Assembly (NCBI GenBank): GCA_963576725.1
Contig: OY755241.1
Span: forward strand, 53,509,955 to 53,573,954
From: Azorinus chamasolen
Taxonomy: Eukaryota; Mollusca; Bivalvia; Cardiida; Solecurtidae
Direction: 5' to 3'
DNA length: 64,000 nt
The notes beneath the pieces were generated by a model. It was given only the letters and a program-made list of their open reading frames with translations. It was not told the origin of the DNA and searched no databases. Positions 33,640 to 44,665 of this stretch are shown piece by piece. Each line of letters begins with the position of its first letter. Position 1 is the stretch's first letter. The position numbers were made by a program, and so were the translations under genes.

Positions 33640-33985
33640 ATGTGATTGGCTTGGGAAAAACTCATGAAGCGCTCACATGTAGGTTGTGGCGCTCTTGCCA
33701 TTAGCTTGTGGCGAACTCGCGACTAGCTCGTGACTAACTTGTGGGTTAGCTCGTGGCGAACTCTCGACTAGCGCGTGGTGAGCTCGCGATTAGCTCGTAT
33801 CTATCTTGGCATTACCTCACGACTAGCTCGTGGCGAGCTCGCCACAAGCTGGTACAAGCTTGTGAAATGAACATATGCGAGCTCACACAAGCTCGTATTT
33901 GTTCCAATTCCAAGCTTGCGCGTTCTAAAGTTCGCACGTGCTTAGATCGGGTTGAGCACGTACAATCTTAAATTTTAGCTCGTTA
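33640..33985. repeat. AGCTCG-rich degenerate palindromic repeat
   Basis: Dense direct and inverted copies of TAGCTCGTGGCGAACTCGCG-like words, plus AAGCTTG words, over about 330 bp. Because AGCTCG/CGAGCT is nearly self-complementary, the region can fold in many registers. The frame at 33,753-33,971 is a by-product. Confidence 0.6.
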
Positions 33986-34012
33986 CAAGATCGTCATTTT
34001 TGTAAGGGTAAA

Positions 34013-34050
34013 GATCACCCTGAGCACTTTGTGCTCTGGTGAGCTAAAAA
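34013..34050 (-). mobile_element. Solo 5' end of a tandem-core element
   Basis: On the minus strand it reads TTTTTAGCTCACCAGAGCAC and the hairpin mate, then stops. Only the terminal hairpin is present. The next 275 bp (to 34,325) has no recognised feature. Confidence 0.65.
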
Positions 34051-34325
34051 TAGATAAATGAACAAAAACCTCATCCATATTTTTATGGACTTCTAGGGAA
34101 TCCCCTTGCTGTTGTATGTGCGGGTGTTGTGTCAGCGGGATTCTGCTGTCCAAGTTTGGTTTTCGAGGGTGTGCTGTTGTACCTCTGGTTACTCCAGTTC
34201 CAATGCCGAAGGGAGCACCGTAGTGGAACAGGGCATCCCTCTACGGTATAATACCGCGCTGGAACATTGGGAGTCTTGCTGGCATGACTTGCTACCCTGC
34301 CCTCAAACAGTGCCAGGGATTCCTG

Positions 34326-34850
34326 TTAAGCTAACCCAGTTTCCTTATTCATAAACTTCCTGAAAAATCTGGGACAAGTATGTCCATTTAGAAAATAAGT
34401 ATACTGATAAATCTGTCCATGCCATACAAATCTGAAATGTTTTTGCTGCTCCTCGGCTATGGGAACAGAATAATAGGCATGACGCAAATCACAACTTGTG
34501 AAATACATGTTTCTTGTCACCAGTGGAAGTACTTTTTCAAATGTTTCCATTTTAAAATGGTGGTATGGAATGAAAGACTTTAATTTTGCAAGGTTCAAAA
34601 TCATTCGATGCTCACCGTTCCGTTTAGGTCTAAGAAATATTGGTGATAAAAACTGTCCCGGCTCATCTGACACCAGTTTGATAACATTAAGCCGTAACAA
34701 TTTTTCCTTCAAACTTATTGAACTTATACCGAGGAAATCTAGGTTAAATTCTATGTAACAATGCTGAACTATATCCAAAATTACAGGGTCAGATGTTAAT
34801 TTCTGCCATTCATGTACACATTTTTTCAAACTACCAGTATTAAAAGGCAC
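34326..34850 (-). pseudogene. DIRS-like reverse transcriptase, N-terminal part
   Basis: The frame shows DIRS-type RT features in order: PIFLRPKRNGEHRMILNLAK, the YHHFKMETF motif, motif A as SCDLRHAYYSVPI, and the PRFF-KFM segment. It stops before the catalytic YxDD motif, so it is truncated. It differs clearly from the full DIRS element at 49.6 kb (SLDLEDAFFHV), so it is another lineage. Confidence 0.75.
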
Positions 34851-35070
34851 ACTTAACTTTTCTAATTCTTCGACATTGCGCGAGTCGCACCACCCCTCCT
34901 GGGTGGGTAGTTTTTTGACGCCGTTCCTGGATATGAACTAGATGAAGTAAACGTAGCACTAGGCCCATGAGAAAAGTAAGGCCTAACCCTACCATAACCA
35001 CGGCCAAGACCTCTGAATCTCATTTGAGAACAATAGGGAAATCTGCTTCCCCGTCCTCGATGCCCGTTTA

Positions 35071-36181
35071 TTTTTAACTCACCTGAGGCAAAGGCTCAGG
35101 ATGAGCTATTGTGACTGCTATTTGTCCGTTGTCCATCCACATTTTCAAACGACATCTCCTCTGAAACTTCTGACCCGATTTTAACCAAATTTTGTCAGAA
35201 GCATCAGTGGCTAGGGGGAACGAAACGCTGTTCACATTATGACCCCCGGGCCAAAAATGGCCCGGCCCAAGGGCTTATCAGTTTTTCATAGGAAAATCTT
35301 TAAAAATCTGCTTCTCTGAAACGCCTAGACCTTTGATATTTGGCATGTAGCAAGATCTAATGGTCCTCTACAAAGTTTGTTCAAAGTATGACCCCTGGGC
35401 CAAAAATGGCCCCGCCCAAGGGCTTATCAGATTTTCATAGGAAAATATTTAACATTCTTCTTCTCTGAAACTGTAAGGCCTAGATCTTTGATATTTGGCA
35501 TGTAGCATGATCTAATGGTCCTCTACAAAGATTGTTCAAATTATGACCCCCGGGCCAAAAATGGCCCCGCCCAAGGGCTTATCAGTTTTTCATAGGAAAA
35601 TCTTTAAAAATCTTCTCTGAAACTGTAAGGCCTAGACCTTTGATATTTGGCATGTAGCATGATCTAATAGTCCTCTACAAAGATTGTTCAAATTATGACC
35701 CCCGGGCCAAAAATGGCCCCGCCCAAGGGCTTATCAGTTTTTCATAGGAAAATCGTTAACATTCTTCTTCTCTGAAACTGTAAGGCCTAGACCTTTGATA
35801 TTTGGCATGTAGCATGATCTTATGATCCTCTACAAAGATTGTTCAAATTATGACCTCCGGGCCAAAATCAGCGTATATGGCATTTAGCTTTGGCTTGTGG
35901 TCCTCTGCCAAGATTGTTCAAATTACGACCATGACCTCTGGGCGAAACTTGGCCCTGGCTTATCAGTTTTTCATGGGAAAAATATATTATTTTTCTCTGA
36001 AACCGTAAGGCTTAGACCTTTAATTAATGGCATACTGCTTTGCTGTTCGGGCGAGTGTTTGTTCTGTATGTGGTGTCTCCTGCATGACTCATTTTTGTAC
36101 TTTTATGGTTCTCTACCAAGGTTGTACAAATGATGACCCCGCCACTGTGGTATCTCAGGTCAGGGCTTCATGGCCCTCTTG
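35071..36181 (+). mobile_element. Tandem-core element, family A, inserted in DIRS-like gag
   Basis: TTTTTAACTCACCTGAGG with 5' hairpin, about five 154-bp units (phrase GGGCTTATCAGTTTTTCATA), a divergent last unit, and a terminus with AGGGC/GGCCCT hairpin and CTCTTG. Flanks GCCCGTTTA and TATTGCTG join with no duplicated bases and restore the gag frame. A ~58-bp SINE-like fragment lies within its last unit. Confidence 0.85.
36047..36106. mobile_element. ~58-bp SINE-like tail fragment in a tandem-core unit
   Basis: The sibling element at 61,590-61,630 lacks this stretch, which matches 44,598-44,660 (CTGTTCGGGCGAGTGTTTGT onward) almost base for base. It replaces a few bases after CTGCTTTG. Confidence 0.65.
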
Positions 36182-36693
36182 TATTGCTGATCCTAGCAAT
36201 GTCAATTTCCCTGGCAGTTTTGGATACATCATCTCCAAATAATTGTTTAGAGTATGGAAGTGAATGATTACATAAATGAGCATACTCATCTTTAATCTCT
36301 GGCTTATGAAAATCCCTTCTTAAACAATTGACTTTTCTGGGCCAAAACATTGTTACGGCTCTCAATTAACTCTCCATATTTGGAGTTTTCTTTCTCCAAA
36401 ACAGCCATCTTATTTACACTTTTAACAAGTATAGTTGCTGCCTTTACTACAGATGTAGACACATTCTTTAACTTGCGGTCATTTGTACGAGCTGTTGGTG
36501 ACAAGTGAGTGAGTTGGGTTTTACGGCACCGCGACACTAAGTAGGTCATATAGCGCCAATGACGAAAATTATAATGAAACGATGAAAATCAATAAAAAAT
36601 CTCGATCAACGAGTATGTAAATCATTAAAATATACGAAGATGAAAATGTAGAAAGGAATACGGAAATAAAATGATAGAACTGGTTAAACAGAT

Positions 36694-38460
36694 TTATATT
36701 TTAGAATAAAGACCAGTCTCTTTCAAAAACGAAATTATATTATCGTACGGAACTGTATTAAATAACTGTTGCATAGAATCAACAGAAAAGTATTTATGTC
36801 TTATTATAGAAAGGTCAATACATTCAATCAAAAAATGTTTTACTGTGTGGTCGTTTGTACTACGTTGATTTCTAAAACCACTTTGAAAGTTAGTTATAAG
36901 ATTGTTGGATTCCAGAAACCAAACAAGACGTGCATTAATCATTCTTTCAAGTGTCTTACAGACACAACTAGTAAGAGCGATAGGGCGATAATTAGTAGGA
37001 TTAGATGCATCCTTACCTGGCTTTGCAACAGGGACAACAATAGCCTCCTTCCATGAAGGTGGAAGGACACCAGAATCCCAGATATGGTTAAAAATTGATA
37101 AAAGTGCTTGCAAAGATACATCAGGTAAATGTTTTAAAAGCTGATAATGTATGTCGTCTGGTCCTGTAGCAGTATCAGATGACTTGCTCAAAGAATCCCT
37201 GAGCTCTAATAAAGAGAACGGTTTGATATAATTTTCATCATTATTTGATTTGAAATTTAGTTCCGATCTTTCTTCTTTTCTTTTAAATGATTGGAATGTT
37301 TCCGAATAGTGAGATGACGATGAATTTTTAGAAAATGTTTCAGCCAAAGTGTTAGCAATATCTTTTTTGTCAGTTATTGTATCATTATTCTGCTTCAGAT
37401 GAGAAACTGTTGAAGATTTATTTTTGCCGCTAATTTTCCTTACCATTTCCCAAACCTTTTTAACTGATGTACGAGAATTAAGTTTTGATACATATGATTG
37501 CCAGGACTTCTTTTTTGTTTGTCTTATTGTACGACGTGCTTTTGCTCTAAATATTTTAACTCTAGATTTTCACGAGTGGGACGAATATTAAATTTTCGAA
37601 TTGCTGCCCTTCGTTCTTTAACAGCATTTTTACAATCATCATTAAACCATGGCCTTGCACGTTTAAAATTAGTCGAGGTCTTAGGTATACATTCTTCTGC
37701 TATTTGTATTAAAACAGAAGAAAATTCTGCAATAGGATCGTATTTTCAAACAGTTCTGTTATAAGTTTTGAGTGGCATTTAAAATTAAACATTTCCCAAT
37801 TGGCTTTCGAAAATTTCCAATGAGGAACAGATTCAGATGTAAAAGCTGATGTATTAGATAAGATTAAAGGGAAATGATCACTACCACACAAATCATCATG
37901 AACCTTAAAGGTATAGTCAAGAAATATCGATGGGCTGCTCATTGCAAGATCAAGAGAAGAATAATGTCCAGTGGCAGGGTGTAGATAAGTGGAGGATTTA
38001 TCATTGTGTAAGCATATATCATTTATAACTCTGTTATTGAGATCGGAACAACCCCACAAATGATTATGCCCATTTAAGTCACCTAGAAGAATAAATGGTT
38101 CTGGTAACTGACCAATTAAGTTTTCCAATTCTAATATATCAACAACATCATTTGGGGGGAGATATATTGAACATATAGTAATAGCTTTGTCAAGAGTTAC
38201 ACGAACAGCAACTGCCTGCAGCGCTGAATTTAGAGTAACAGAGCTATGAGGTAATTTATTATCAATTGCCAAAGAACATCCTCCTGAGGCCCTGCCCAAA
38301 TTATTGTTAATAAAATTGTAAAGAGCGTAACCGTTTAAGCTAATATTATCAGATGTTTTAAGATATGTTTCTTGAAGGCTAAGAACTGCAGGTTTATAAG
38401 AAGTTCATTATAATTTACCTTAAGACCTTGACAGTTCCACTGAATAATTTTGCTATCCAT
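36694..38460 (-). pseudogene. LINE D ORF2: EN and RT, internally deleted
   Basis: The EN part (38,299-37,709) reads EPFILLGDLNGHNHLWGCSD, TYLHPATGHYSSLDLAMSSP and DDLCGSDHFPLI. The RT part (37,446-36,694) reads WKEAIVVPVAKPGKDASNPT, FQSGFRNQRSTND. There the frame jumps in phase to the RNase H tail HTVKHFLIECIDLS, losing motif A, YxDD and the RNase H core. Small deletions and frameshifts lie near 37,560 and 37,740 and just upstream of 38,299. Confidence 0.85.
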
Positions 38461-38498
38461 ATTTCAAACATACACAAAGATATAACATTTAATTATAT

Positions 38499-39754
38499 CT
38501 AAGTGTTTGGAGGAAGTATGGGGGAGCGAGATCTGGCCCGACCTTCCCTATCAGACTGACTGCTTTCATCACAGTCCATCCGATTAGGGTCAGCCAAACC
38601 AGACACCCTCCCAGGCCCTTTCTCTTTGTTGCGGCCGGCAGGTTTGCCGGGCCGACCAACAGGCTGCGAGGCAGAATCTTTCTGCCCTTTGTGAGTTTTC
38701 TTTTTAGACACGAGTTTCCCCTGCGTCTCTGTACTACCAGTACAACCAGTAGTAGTAGTAGTAGTAGAAGTACTACCACTAGCAGTAGGTATACCAGATA
38801 CCGGCACATTAGATGCACCAGTACTGCGTGTTTTAACAATTGACTCAGGAGTCTGAGTAGACGAATCAACAGTTTGCGTTTGAGCGTCTTTCATTTCAAC
38901 AGATGCTGTTTTTGATTTAATAACAGATGCATAAGTTTGCTGTGGGATGTTTTCGACCAGTTTTCTTGCTTCTGGGTATGAAATATTGTTGGTGAATTTA
39001 ATACGTGTAATTTCTTTTTCTTTTTTCCAAACAGGACATTGGTTAGATTTTGCTGGATGAGGGCCATTACAGTTTGCACATTTTGTAGGATTCTTGCAGT
39101 TTTCTTCATGGTGGTTGCCTACTTGTGCACAGTTGACACATACATTATTGTTTCTGCAATTGTTCTCATGGTGTCCGAATTTCTGACATTCAAAACAGCG
39201 CAGAGGATTTGGAATATAAGGGGTTACAGGAATTATTTTATAAAAGATTTTCAAATTAGTTGGTCGTGTTGGTTTATTGAAAGTAAGAATTAAAGTGTTT
39301 GTTTTCACAGAAGAGCCATTTTTCCTAATTTCAACTCGTCGAACATTTGAAACACCCGGTGCTGAAAGATTTTCTTGGATTTCATCTTCGGAACAGCAGT
39401 ACAATCTCCTGTCCCGAATCACACCCTTTGAAGTGTTCAATGATCTATGAGGATATACTTTGACTTTTAATCCACAAAACATTTCCAATTTTTGTAAATT
39501 TAAAGATTGTTTTTTCCTAATTATCTGAACCAGAAGCTTGCCGTCTCGTAGTTTTTTAACTTCTTGAGTATTGCCAATTGCACCGAAAAGTGATTTTTCA
39601 ATGACAAAAGGCGATACATTTGAAAAATTGGTTTCTTCAATGATTCAATGATCAGATAGGCATCAAAAGTATTTGCTGATTCGTCATCAGATCCTGAGTC
39701 AGGTTCCGGCCGGAGCCGCTTTTTATTAAGTGAATTTGCCATGATTGTGATCAC
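38499..39754 (-). pseudogene. LINE D ORF1: zinc-knuckle gag-like protein
   Basis: The frame at 38,499-39,488 has three knuckles (CFECQKFGHHENNC, CVNCAQVGNHHEENC, CANCNGPHPAKSNQC), a KKEKEITRIKFTNNISYPEA segment shared with LINE A, a Ser/Thr-rich linker encoded partly by a (AGT)n stretch, and a Lys/Arg tail. The N-terminal start MANSLNKKRLRPEPDSGSDD lies at 39,521-39,754 in another frame, so a frameshift separates it. Confidence 0.85.
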
Positions 39755-40339
39755 GACGATTCACCGTCTGTGCTCCTCACCTGCCTCGGAGCCCAACAAG
39801 GGGACGCTTATACGGAGCGGTATTCCAACTCCAAGCGCCAAGAATACACAAACAGTATACTCGAACCCAGTAAATGGATAAGATTGACCCGTCTGGCCAC
39901 CGCGCTAGGTATATAAAGATAATAGAAAGAATAAAAGATTGACACACGGTTTGAACCAGACAACTGATTCGATGAAAAGAAAAAGACAGAAGAACTGAGA
40001 CCTAGAACTTTGGTGACAAACCATCCCATATCATTTGGTTAGTACTCACCGTGACGAGGCTTCACAGTTTTCTGGCCGGGCATTGTTTTCGTCCTTTATA
40101 AGGTCATTGTAATGCTCCTCATCAATACCGTTCCGAAATAAATCGGTTACAGTACAAGCTAGCACACTGTCATCAACACATTCCTGTGTTTTGAATTTCT
40201 TTGAGATTTGGGAAAACCTCAAGTTGTTTTCGTCGCCCTCGTGCGGACGTTTGTGAGAACTTAATTCCTCATCAAAGTCGCATTGTACTAGTCCTTCCCC
40301 ATCATCGGGGTATTCGTCATAATGTTCATTGAGTCCATC

Positions 40340-40407
40340 GGACTACAAACTCTTGTTAATTTTCTCCTCCTGTGGACTACAAACTCTTGTTAATTTTCTC
40401 CTCCTGT
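40340..40407. repeat. 34-bp tandem duplication
   Basis: The 34-bp block beginning GGACTACAAACTCTTGTTAA is present twice in direct succession (40,340 and 40,374), shifting the gag frame of the DIRS-like element. Confidence 0.85.
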
Positions 40408-40794
40408 CTCTTGATCGACGTATCTATATTTCGCATGAACTGTGAAAGTAACTCTTTGATGCTTTCACCTGCTTTTTTGCCAGGCTTTTCCTTCTCTTTA
40501 CTGGCTTTCTTTATCTTTCAGTCATGTTTGTAAAAGTACAAATTTGCAAAAATTAAAATGGCGTACCATGTACGCTCCACAATGAAAAATCGGAAAATAT
40601 CCGATAAAAATAATAAAATGTTTGTCAGAAACAACAGAACAGCACAAACTACGTTTGAGCACCTCTACCACAATTATTTACGTTTAAACTAGATAGAAAA
40701 TCCCTATGTAAAAATTGCACGCCTCTTGTCTACGACAAGCCGGAAGCACACTGATGCGCATGCGCGGGGCACTTTCTCATTTAATTACGGAGCA

Positions 40795-42012
40795 ACTAGA
40801 GGTTTTTGTCAAAAAAACGGATGTCTCCCTCTAATAAAAACAATATGTAAAGGGAAATCACTAAAAATGTTATGGTCTTGACGAATGATACTTCCCCTCA
40901 TTATGCGTTTTCCACACTAGATTTTTCAAGAAAAAAATGATAACAGCTAATAACTCCAAAAATACTGATACCAGATTTATGGCCCTTGTGCATGACACTT
41001 ACTTTCATCATGCTCTTTCCAAAAATAAAATGTCATTCCAATAGCATCAGTCAATAGGAGTAATTGATCGGCCAAAAAATGTAACAAAGGGCAATAACTC
41101 CAAAAGTATTGAAGCCAGAATTATGGCCCTTGTTCATGACACTTTCTCTCATCATGCTCTTTCCATATATGAAGTTTCAATACGATGGCAAGAGCCATGT
41201 AGGAGTTATCGTCCGGACAAGAAAGAATTAAACAAATGTACAAGGGGCAATAACTCTAAATTTATTGAAGCTGGAGTTAAGGATCTTATGCATGACACTT
41301 TCTCTTATTATGATTGTTCCATGTATGAAGTTTCACTCCAATGGCTGGAGTTAAGGATCTTATGCATGACACTTTCTCTTATTATGATTGTTCCATGTAT
41401 GAAGTTTCACTCCAATGGCATGTGTCACATAGGAGTAATCATCCGGACAAAAAATTGTGATTGTTTTTAAAAAGGGCAACAACTCCAATATTAGTGAAGC
41501 CAGAGTTATGTACCTTCTGCATGACACTTCCTCTCGTTATCTTTCCATATATGAAGTTTCAATCCAATGGCACCAGGCATATTGAAGTTATTGTCCGGAC
41601 AAAAAATTATAATATTTTTTACAAAGGGCAATAACTCCTATATTAGTGAAGCCAGAGTTATGGACCTTGTGCATGACACTTCCTCTCATTATGCTCTTTC
41701 CATATATGAAGTTTCAATCCAATGGCATCAGGCATGTAGGAGTTATCGTCCGGACAAAAAAGTGTGATTTTTTTTACAAAGGGCAATAACTCCAATATTA
41801 GTGAAGCCAGAGTTATGGACCTTGTGCATGACACTTCCTCTCATTATGCTCTTTCAATATATGAAGTTTCAATCAACTGGCATCAGGCATATTGAAGTTA
41901 TCGTCCGGACAAAAAGTGTGACAGACAGACGGACAGACAGACAGACGGACAGACAGAAAACTCTCACGAAAACAATATGTCTCCCCCATATAAATATGGG
42001 GGGAGACATAAT
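40795..42012 (+). mobile_element. Tandem-core element, family D, complete copy 2
   Basis: Same ends as copy 1 (ACTAGAGGTTTTTGTC; terminal hairpin TATGTCTCCCCC/GGGGGGAGACATA after a GACA/GACG tract). It differs in unit number and carries an extra 75-bp direct duplication at about 41,269-41,420. The flanks differ from copy 1, so this is an independent insertion rather than a segmental duplicate. Confidence 0.75.
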
Positions 42013-42348
42013 TATGACGTAATAGAATGTATCTCTTTGGGAAGCGCTTTTGAACGCACATCCTGTAAGAAAAGAGCGCTATATAAATGTGGTATAATGA
42101 TAATAATAATTAAGCTATAATCCCATAATCTGATGGTGTTGAGTGTGCGAATTTGTTTTTCTATATGATTAATGTATACCATTAAATAGCATTGTGATAG
42201 TTTGGTTTGTCATTCTATGAATTGGTATTGACGTATTCGATTGTCAATCACCTTTCAGATTTATGTATCTTAATATCCATTAAATAGTATTGTGATAGTT
42301 TGGTTTGTGTCATTGACCTTTCAGATTTACCATTTGCATTGTGTCAGC
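42013..42348. other. AT-rich spacer with a local duplication
   Basis: A segment containing TAGTTTGGTTTGT and ACCTTTCAGATTTA occurs twice (about 42,190-42,265 and 42,293-42,330). No gene seen. Confidence 0.45.
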
Positions 42349-42359
42349 GTACTTGTCTT

Positions 42360-43004
42360 GAGTGAGTGAGTTGGGTTTTACGGCACCGCGACACTAAGTA
42401 GGTCAAATAGCGCCAATGACGAAAATTATGATGAAACGATGAAAATCAATAAAAAATCTCGATCAACGAGTATGTAAATCATTAAAATATACGAAGATGT
42501 AAATGTAGAAAGGAATACAGAAATAAAATAATAATAATAGAACTGGTTAAACAGATTTATATTTTAGAATAAAGACCAGTCTCTTTCAAAAACGAAATTA
42601 TATTCTCGTACGGAACTGTATTAAATAACTGTTGCATAGAATCAACAGAAAAGTATTTATGTCTTATTATAGAAAGGTCAATACATTCAATCAAAAAATG
42701 TTTTACTGTGTATGGTTCTTGACAGAAGACACATTCTGGTTGAATTTCGCGCTTTAGTAAATAGGAATGAGTAATATGAGAGTGTCCGATGCGACAGCGA
42801 GCTAGGACCACCTCATCTCTTCGTACAGCTCTATAATTTAAAAGAGAATCACCAATGGTTGGTTTGATGGCATGAAGTTTATTGTTAACATTGCTGTCCC
42901 AAGAAACCTGCCATTTGGAACATGTATGCTGTTTAATCAATGGTTTAAAATCAGTATATGGTATTTTGAAAACTGCCTCATTCAAATTCAGGGATGACTT
43001 GGCC
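42360..43004 (-). mobile_element. LINE E: 5'-truncated copy of the LINE A/D family
   Basis: Flanked by GTACTTGTCTT (42,349-42,359 and 43,005-43,015). It encodes only the RNase H C-terminal region and Cys/His tail (CRIGHSHITHSYLLK, CVFCQEPYTVKHF, ending LKETGLYSKI) plus the 3' untranslated tail. The reading frame is intact over this part, suggesting a rather young insertion. Confidence 0.85.
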
Positions 43005-43015
43005 GTACTTGTCTT

Positions 43016-43361
43016 AAGTCCCATTAATAACATCCGTATTAAAAATCCGATTTTTTTGTTATACCTAGTATAGTAGTCCTACATTCATACCTGCTTAGAT
43101 ATATTGTTTATTATACAACGTAACATACGATATCGTATAAATTGTGTATAATCACCTTTCGATAAATGTTCAGAACGTAGTTACCCGAAATATTAATCAT
43201 ATACGTATTTCGCATACGTTGCTGCAAAGCAGAGTCGAAATCGCAGAGCCAAAGATGGTGCATACAATCATACTAAGAAATACATTCAAGTTCTCAATAG
43301 TGTATGCCAAATGCTGGGACTCCTATAATGAAAAGTACGCAAAGTTAGTCGAGAGTTTTGG
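43016..43361. other. Unassigned spacer
   Basis: No gene, tandem repeat or shared repeat family was recognised. Confidence 0.4.
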
Positions 43362-43666
43362 TGCGATTTGGGTTTTAAGTCCGACCAACAGTATTTCAGT
43401 TATTTGCAGACTGTACCCGCATCATGAGACGAGTTATAGTGCTGCCTCGCTGGAATGCCCATGCCGATGGCACATGGCAAGGGCACCCCACCCAGTCACA
43501 TTATCCAGACACCGGGCCGACCAGTCCACGAACTACCCCTTTAATGTCGAGCGTAGACAGGGGAGCTACTAGTTCCGACTTTTGGTCTGTCACGACCAGG
43601 GATTAAACCCACGACCTTTCGTACCGAAGGCGGACGCTCTACCACCGAGCCATCCGGCTGGTCGGA
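43362..43666 (-). mobile_element. tRNA-derived SINE
   Basis: On the minus strand the head resembles a tRNA: an A-box-like TGGCTCGGTGGTAGAGCG and a B-box-like GGGTTTAATCC about 35 bp later, then an unrelated body ending CTGCAAATAACTGAAATACT and an AACCCAAATC-like tail. The duplication AGAGTTTTGG flanks it at 43,352-43,361 and 43,667-43,676. These boxes would form an internal RNA polymerase III promoter. Confidence 0.8.
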
Positions 43667-43685
43667 AGAGTTTTGGGATTGCTTC

Positions 43686-43758
43686 AGAGGCTTGTATGCT
43701 TCAACAGAAATCCCCCCCTCGAGAGTTTGGGAATTGCTGTTGAAGCATACAAGTCTCT
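43686..43758. repeat. 22-bp-arm inverted repeat
   Basis: AGAGGCTTGTATGCTTCAAC is mirrored at 43,737-43,758 with one mismatch around a 29-bp loop. Origin unknown. Confidence 0.6.
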
Positions 43759-43761
43759 GAA

Positions 43762-44095
43762 CAGTGAGCGAGTGAGTTGGGTTTTATGGCACTGCGACAC
43801 AGAATAGGTCATATATCGCCGACATGATGAGGGATGAAGATTATCGAAATTGTATTGGAATCTCAAAGCAAGTTCCCTCACGAATACTTGAAAAAGTTCG
43901 CAAGCACTACGGTTAACAAACTCCCCAAAATGAAAAAATGTTAGGATCTGCTCCGATCATCATTGACGATGTTCTGAGCTTTACTCAGTTCATGAGTAAT
44001 CCCGATGATTGAGTGAGTTTGGTTTTATGGCCCTGCGACTGTATAGGCCATATAGCGCCGATGAATGACATGACGAGGGATGATATCAAGAAGAT
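43762..44095 (-). mobile_element. Two short LINE/SINE tail relics
   Basis: GAGCGAGTGAGTTGGGTTTT followed by ATGGCACTGCGACAC (43,766) and a diverged second copy at about 44,010 share the tail core of LINEs A, D and E (GGTCATATAGCGCC-like words), then lead into GACATGATGAGGGATGA. Both are heavily 5'-truncated. Confidence 0.5.
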
Positions 44096-44394
44096 GATTT
44101 AGGCTAATCTCATTTGTTGCAAAGTTGTAGTAGATAATGGTTTAATTGTAATTTTAATTACAAGTATCAAACGAACAAAATCAATCGCTGTTTGAATTAT
44201 GTTATAATAGCAAATTACTGCTAATGGTAGAACCTGTTTGCACTAGTGTCATGAGAGATGTTTATAGCCGTGACAGTGTGTACTAATTATTTAATTGGTT
44301 ATTTCGTTTATGATGTATCACCCAATTAAACGGCATGTATGATCGGATTAATTTTAATTATGGATGCACATTTTTTTCAACACAAATTTTCACC
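44096..44394. other. AT-rich spacer
   Basis: No gene or shared repeat was seen. Confidence 0.4.
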
Positions 44395-44665
44395 CGCTAT
44401 ATGCAAGCAAGGTGCCAAACAGTTTGAATCTTGATACGAAACTGAGCCCATAAACCGGTTTAAACCCCCGGTGACTTTTGTCACTGACCGTTCCAAGGCG
44501 GTACTTCCATCTTCCTCCTATTGAATGTTTGTTTTGTCTTTGTGCGTCTCTTGTTGTTTTTTCTACCCATGTACATTTGCTGTTTCCTTGTGTTGCTGTT
44601 CGGGCGAGTGTTTGTTCTGTATGTGGTATTTCCTGCATGACTCATTTTTGTACTTTTACTCAACT
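44395..44665 (+). mobile_element. SINE-like repeat (CCCCCGGTGAC family)
   Basis: Contains AAACCGGTTTAAACCCCCGG, a small hairpin GTGACTTTTGTCAC, and a 3' part that reappears in truncated form at 36,047. The repeated 3' end with differing 5' extent is the behaviour of a retroposon. Exact ends were not determined. Confidence 0.45.

Larger units (their letters stand above)
36505..40009 (-). mobile_element. LINE D, I/Nimbus-like, near full length with internal deletion
   Basis: Same subfamily as LINE A (tail GTGAGTGAGTTGGGTTTTAC in plus reading), inserted in DIRS-like gag with the duplication TTGGTGACAA at 36,495-36,504 and 40,010-40,019. It has a 5' leader of about 250 bp, ORF1 (39,754-38,499), EN, RT N-terminal half and the last RNase H codons. 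RT C-terminal half and most of RNase H are deleted. This insertion defines both ends of the subfamily. Confidence 0.85.
34851..40491 (-). pseudogene. DIRS-like gag remnants, in pieces
   Basis: Three minus-strand blocks form one gag. First (40,491 to 40,020): KELLSQFMRNIDTSIKRQEE, then an acidic region and ENCEA. A 34-bp direct duplication at 40,340-40,407 and a one-base frameshift break it. Second (36,494-36,182): SPTARTNDRKL, VVKAATILVKSVNKMAVLE, then LFGDDVSKTAREID. Third (35,070-34,870): an Arg/Gly tail, RFRGLGRGYGRVRPY. Removing the tandem-core insertion keeps the second and third blocks in one frame. Gag would package the element RNA. Confidence 0.7.
34326..40500 (-). mobile_element. Broken DIRS-like element, split by two insertions
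   Basis: Minus-strand pieces of one DIRS-type element: gag N-terminal region at 40,020-40,491, gag middle at 36,182-36,494, gag C-terminal Arg/Gly tail at 34,870-35,070, and RT at 34,326-34,850. A tandem-core element (35,071-36,181) and LINE D (36,505-40,009, with a 10-bp duplication) separate the pieces. RNase H, tyrosine recombinase and terminal repeats are missing at the left edge. Confidence 0.75.

Noticed and set aside
40025..40060. Splice donor ACGGTGAGTA on the minus strand in the DIRS-like gag
   Set aside because: The gag motif continues straight through it after a one-base frameshift, so the GTGAGT is part of the coding sequence.
43362..43666. A true tRNA gene on the minus strand
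   Set aside because: A- and B-box-like words are present but the acceptor stem does not close, a body and tail follow, and target duplications flank it, so it is a SINE.
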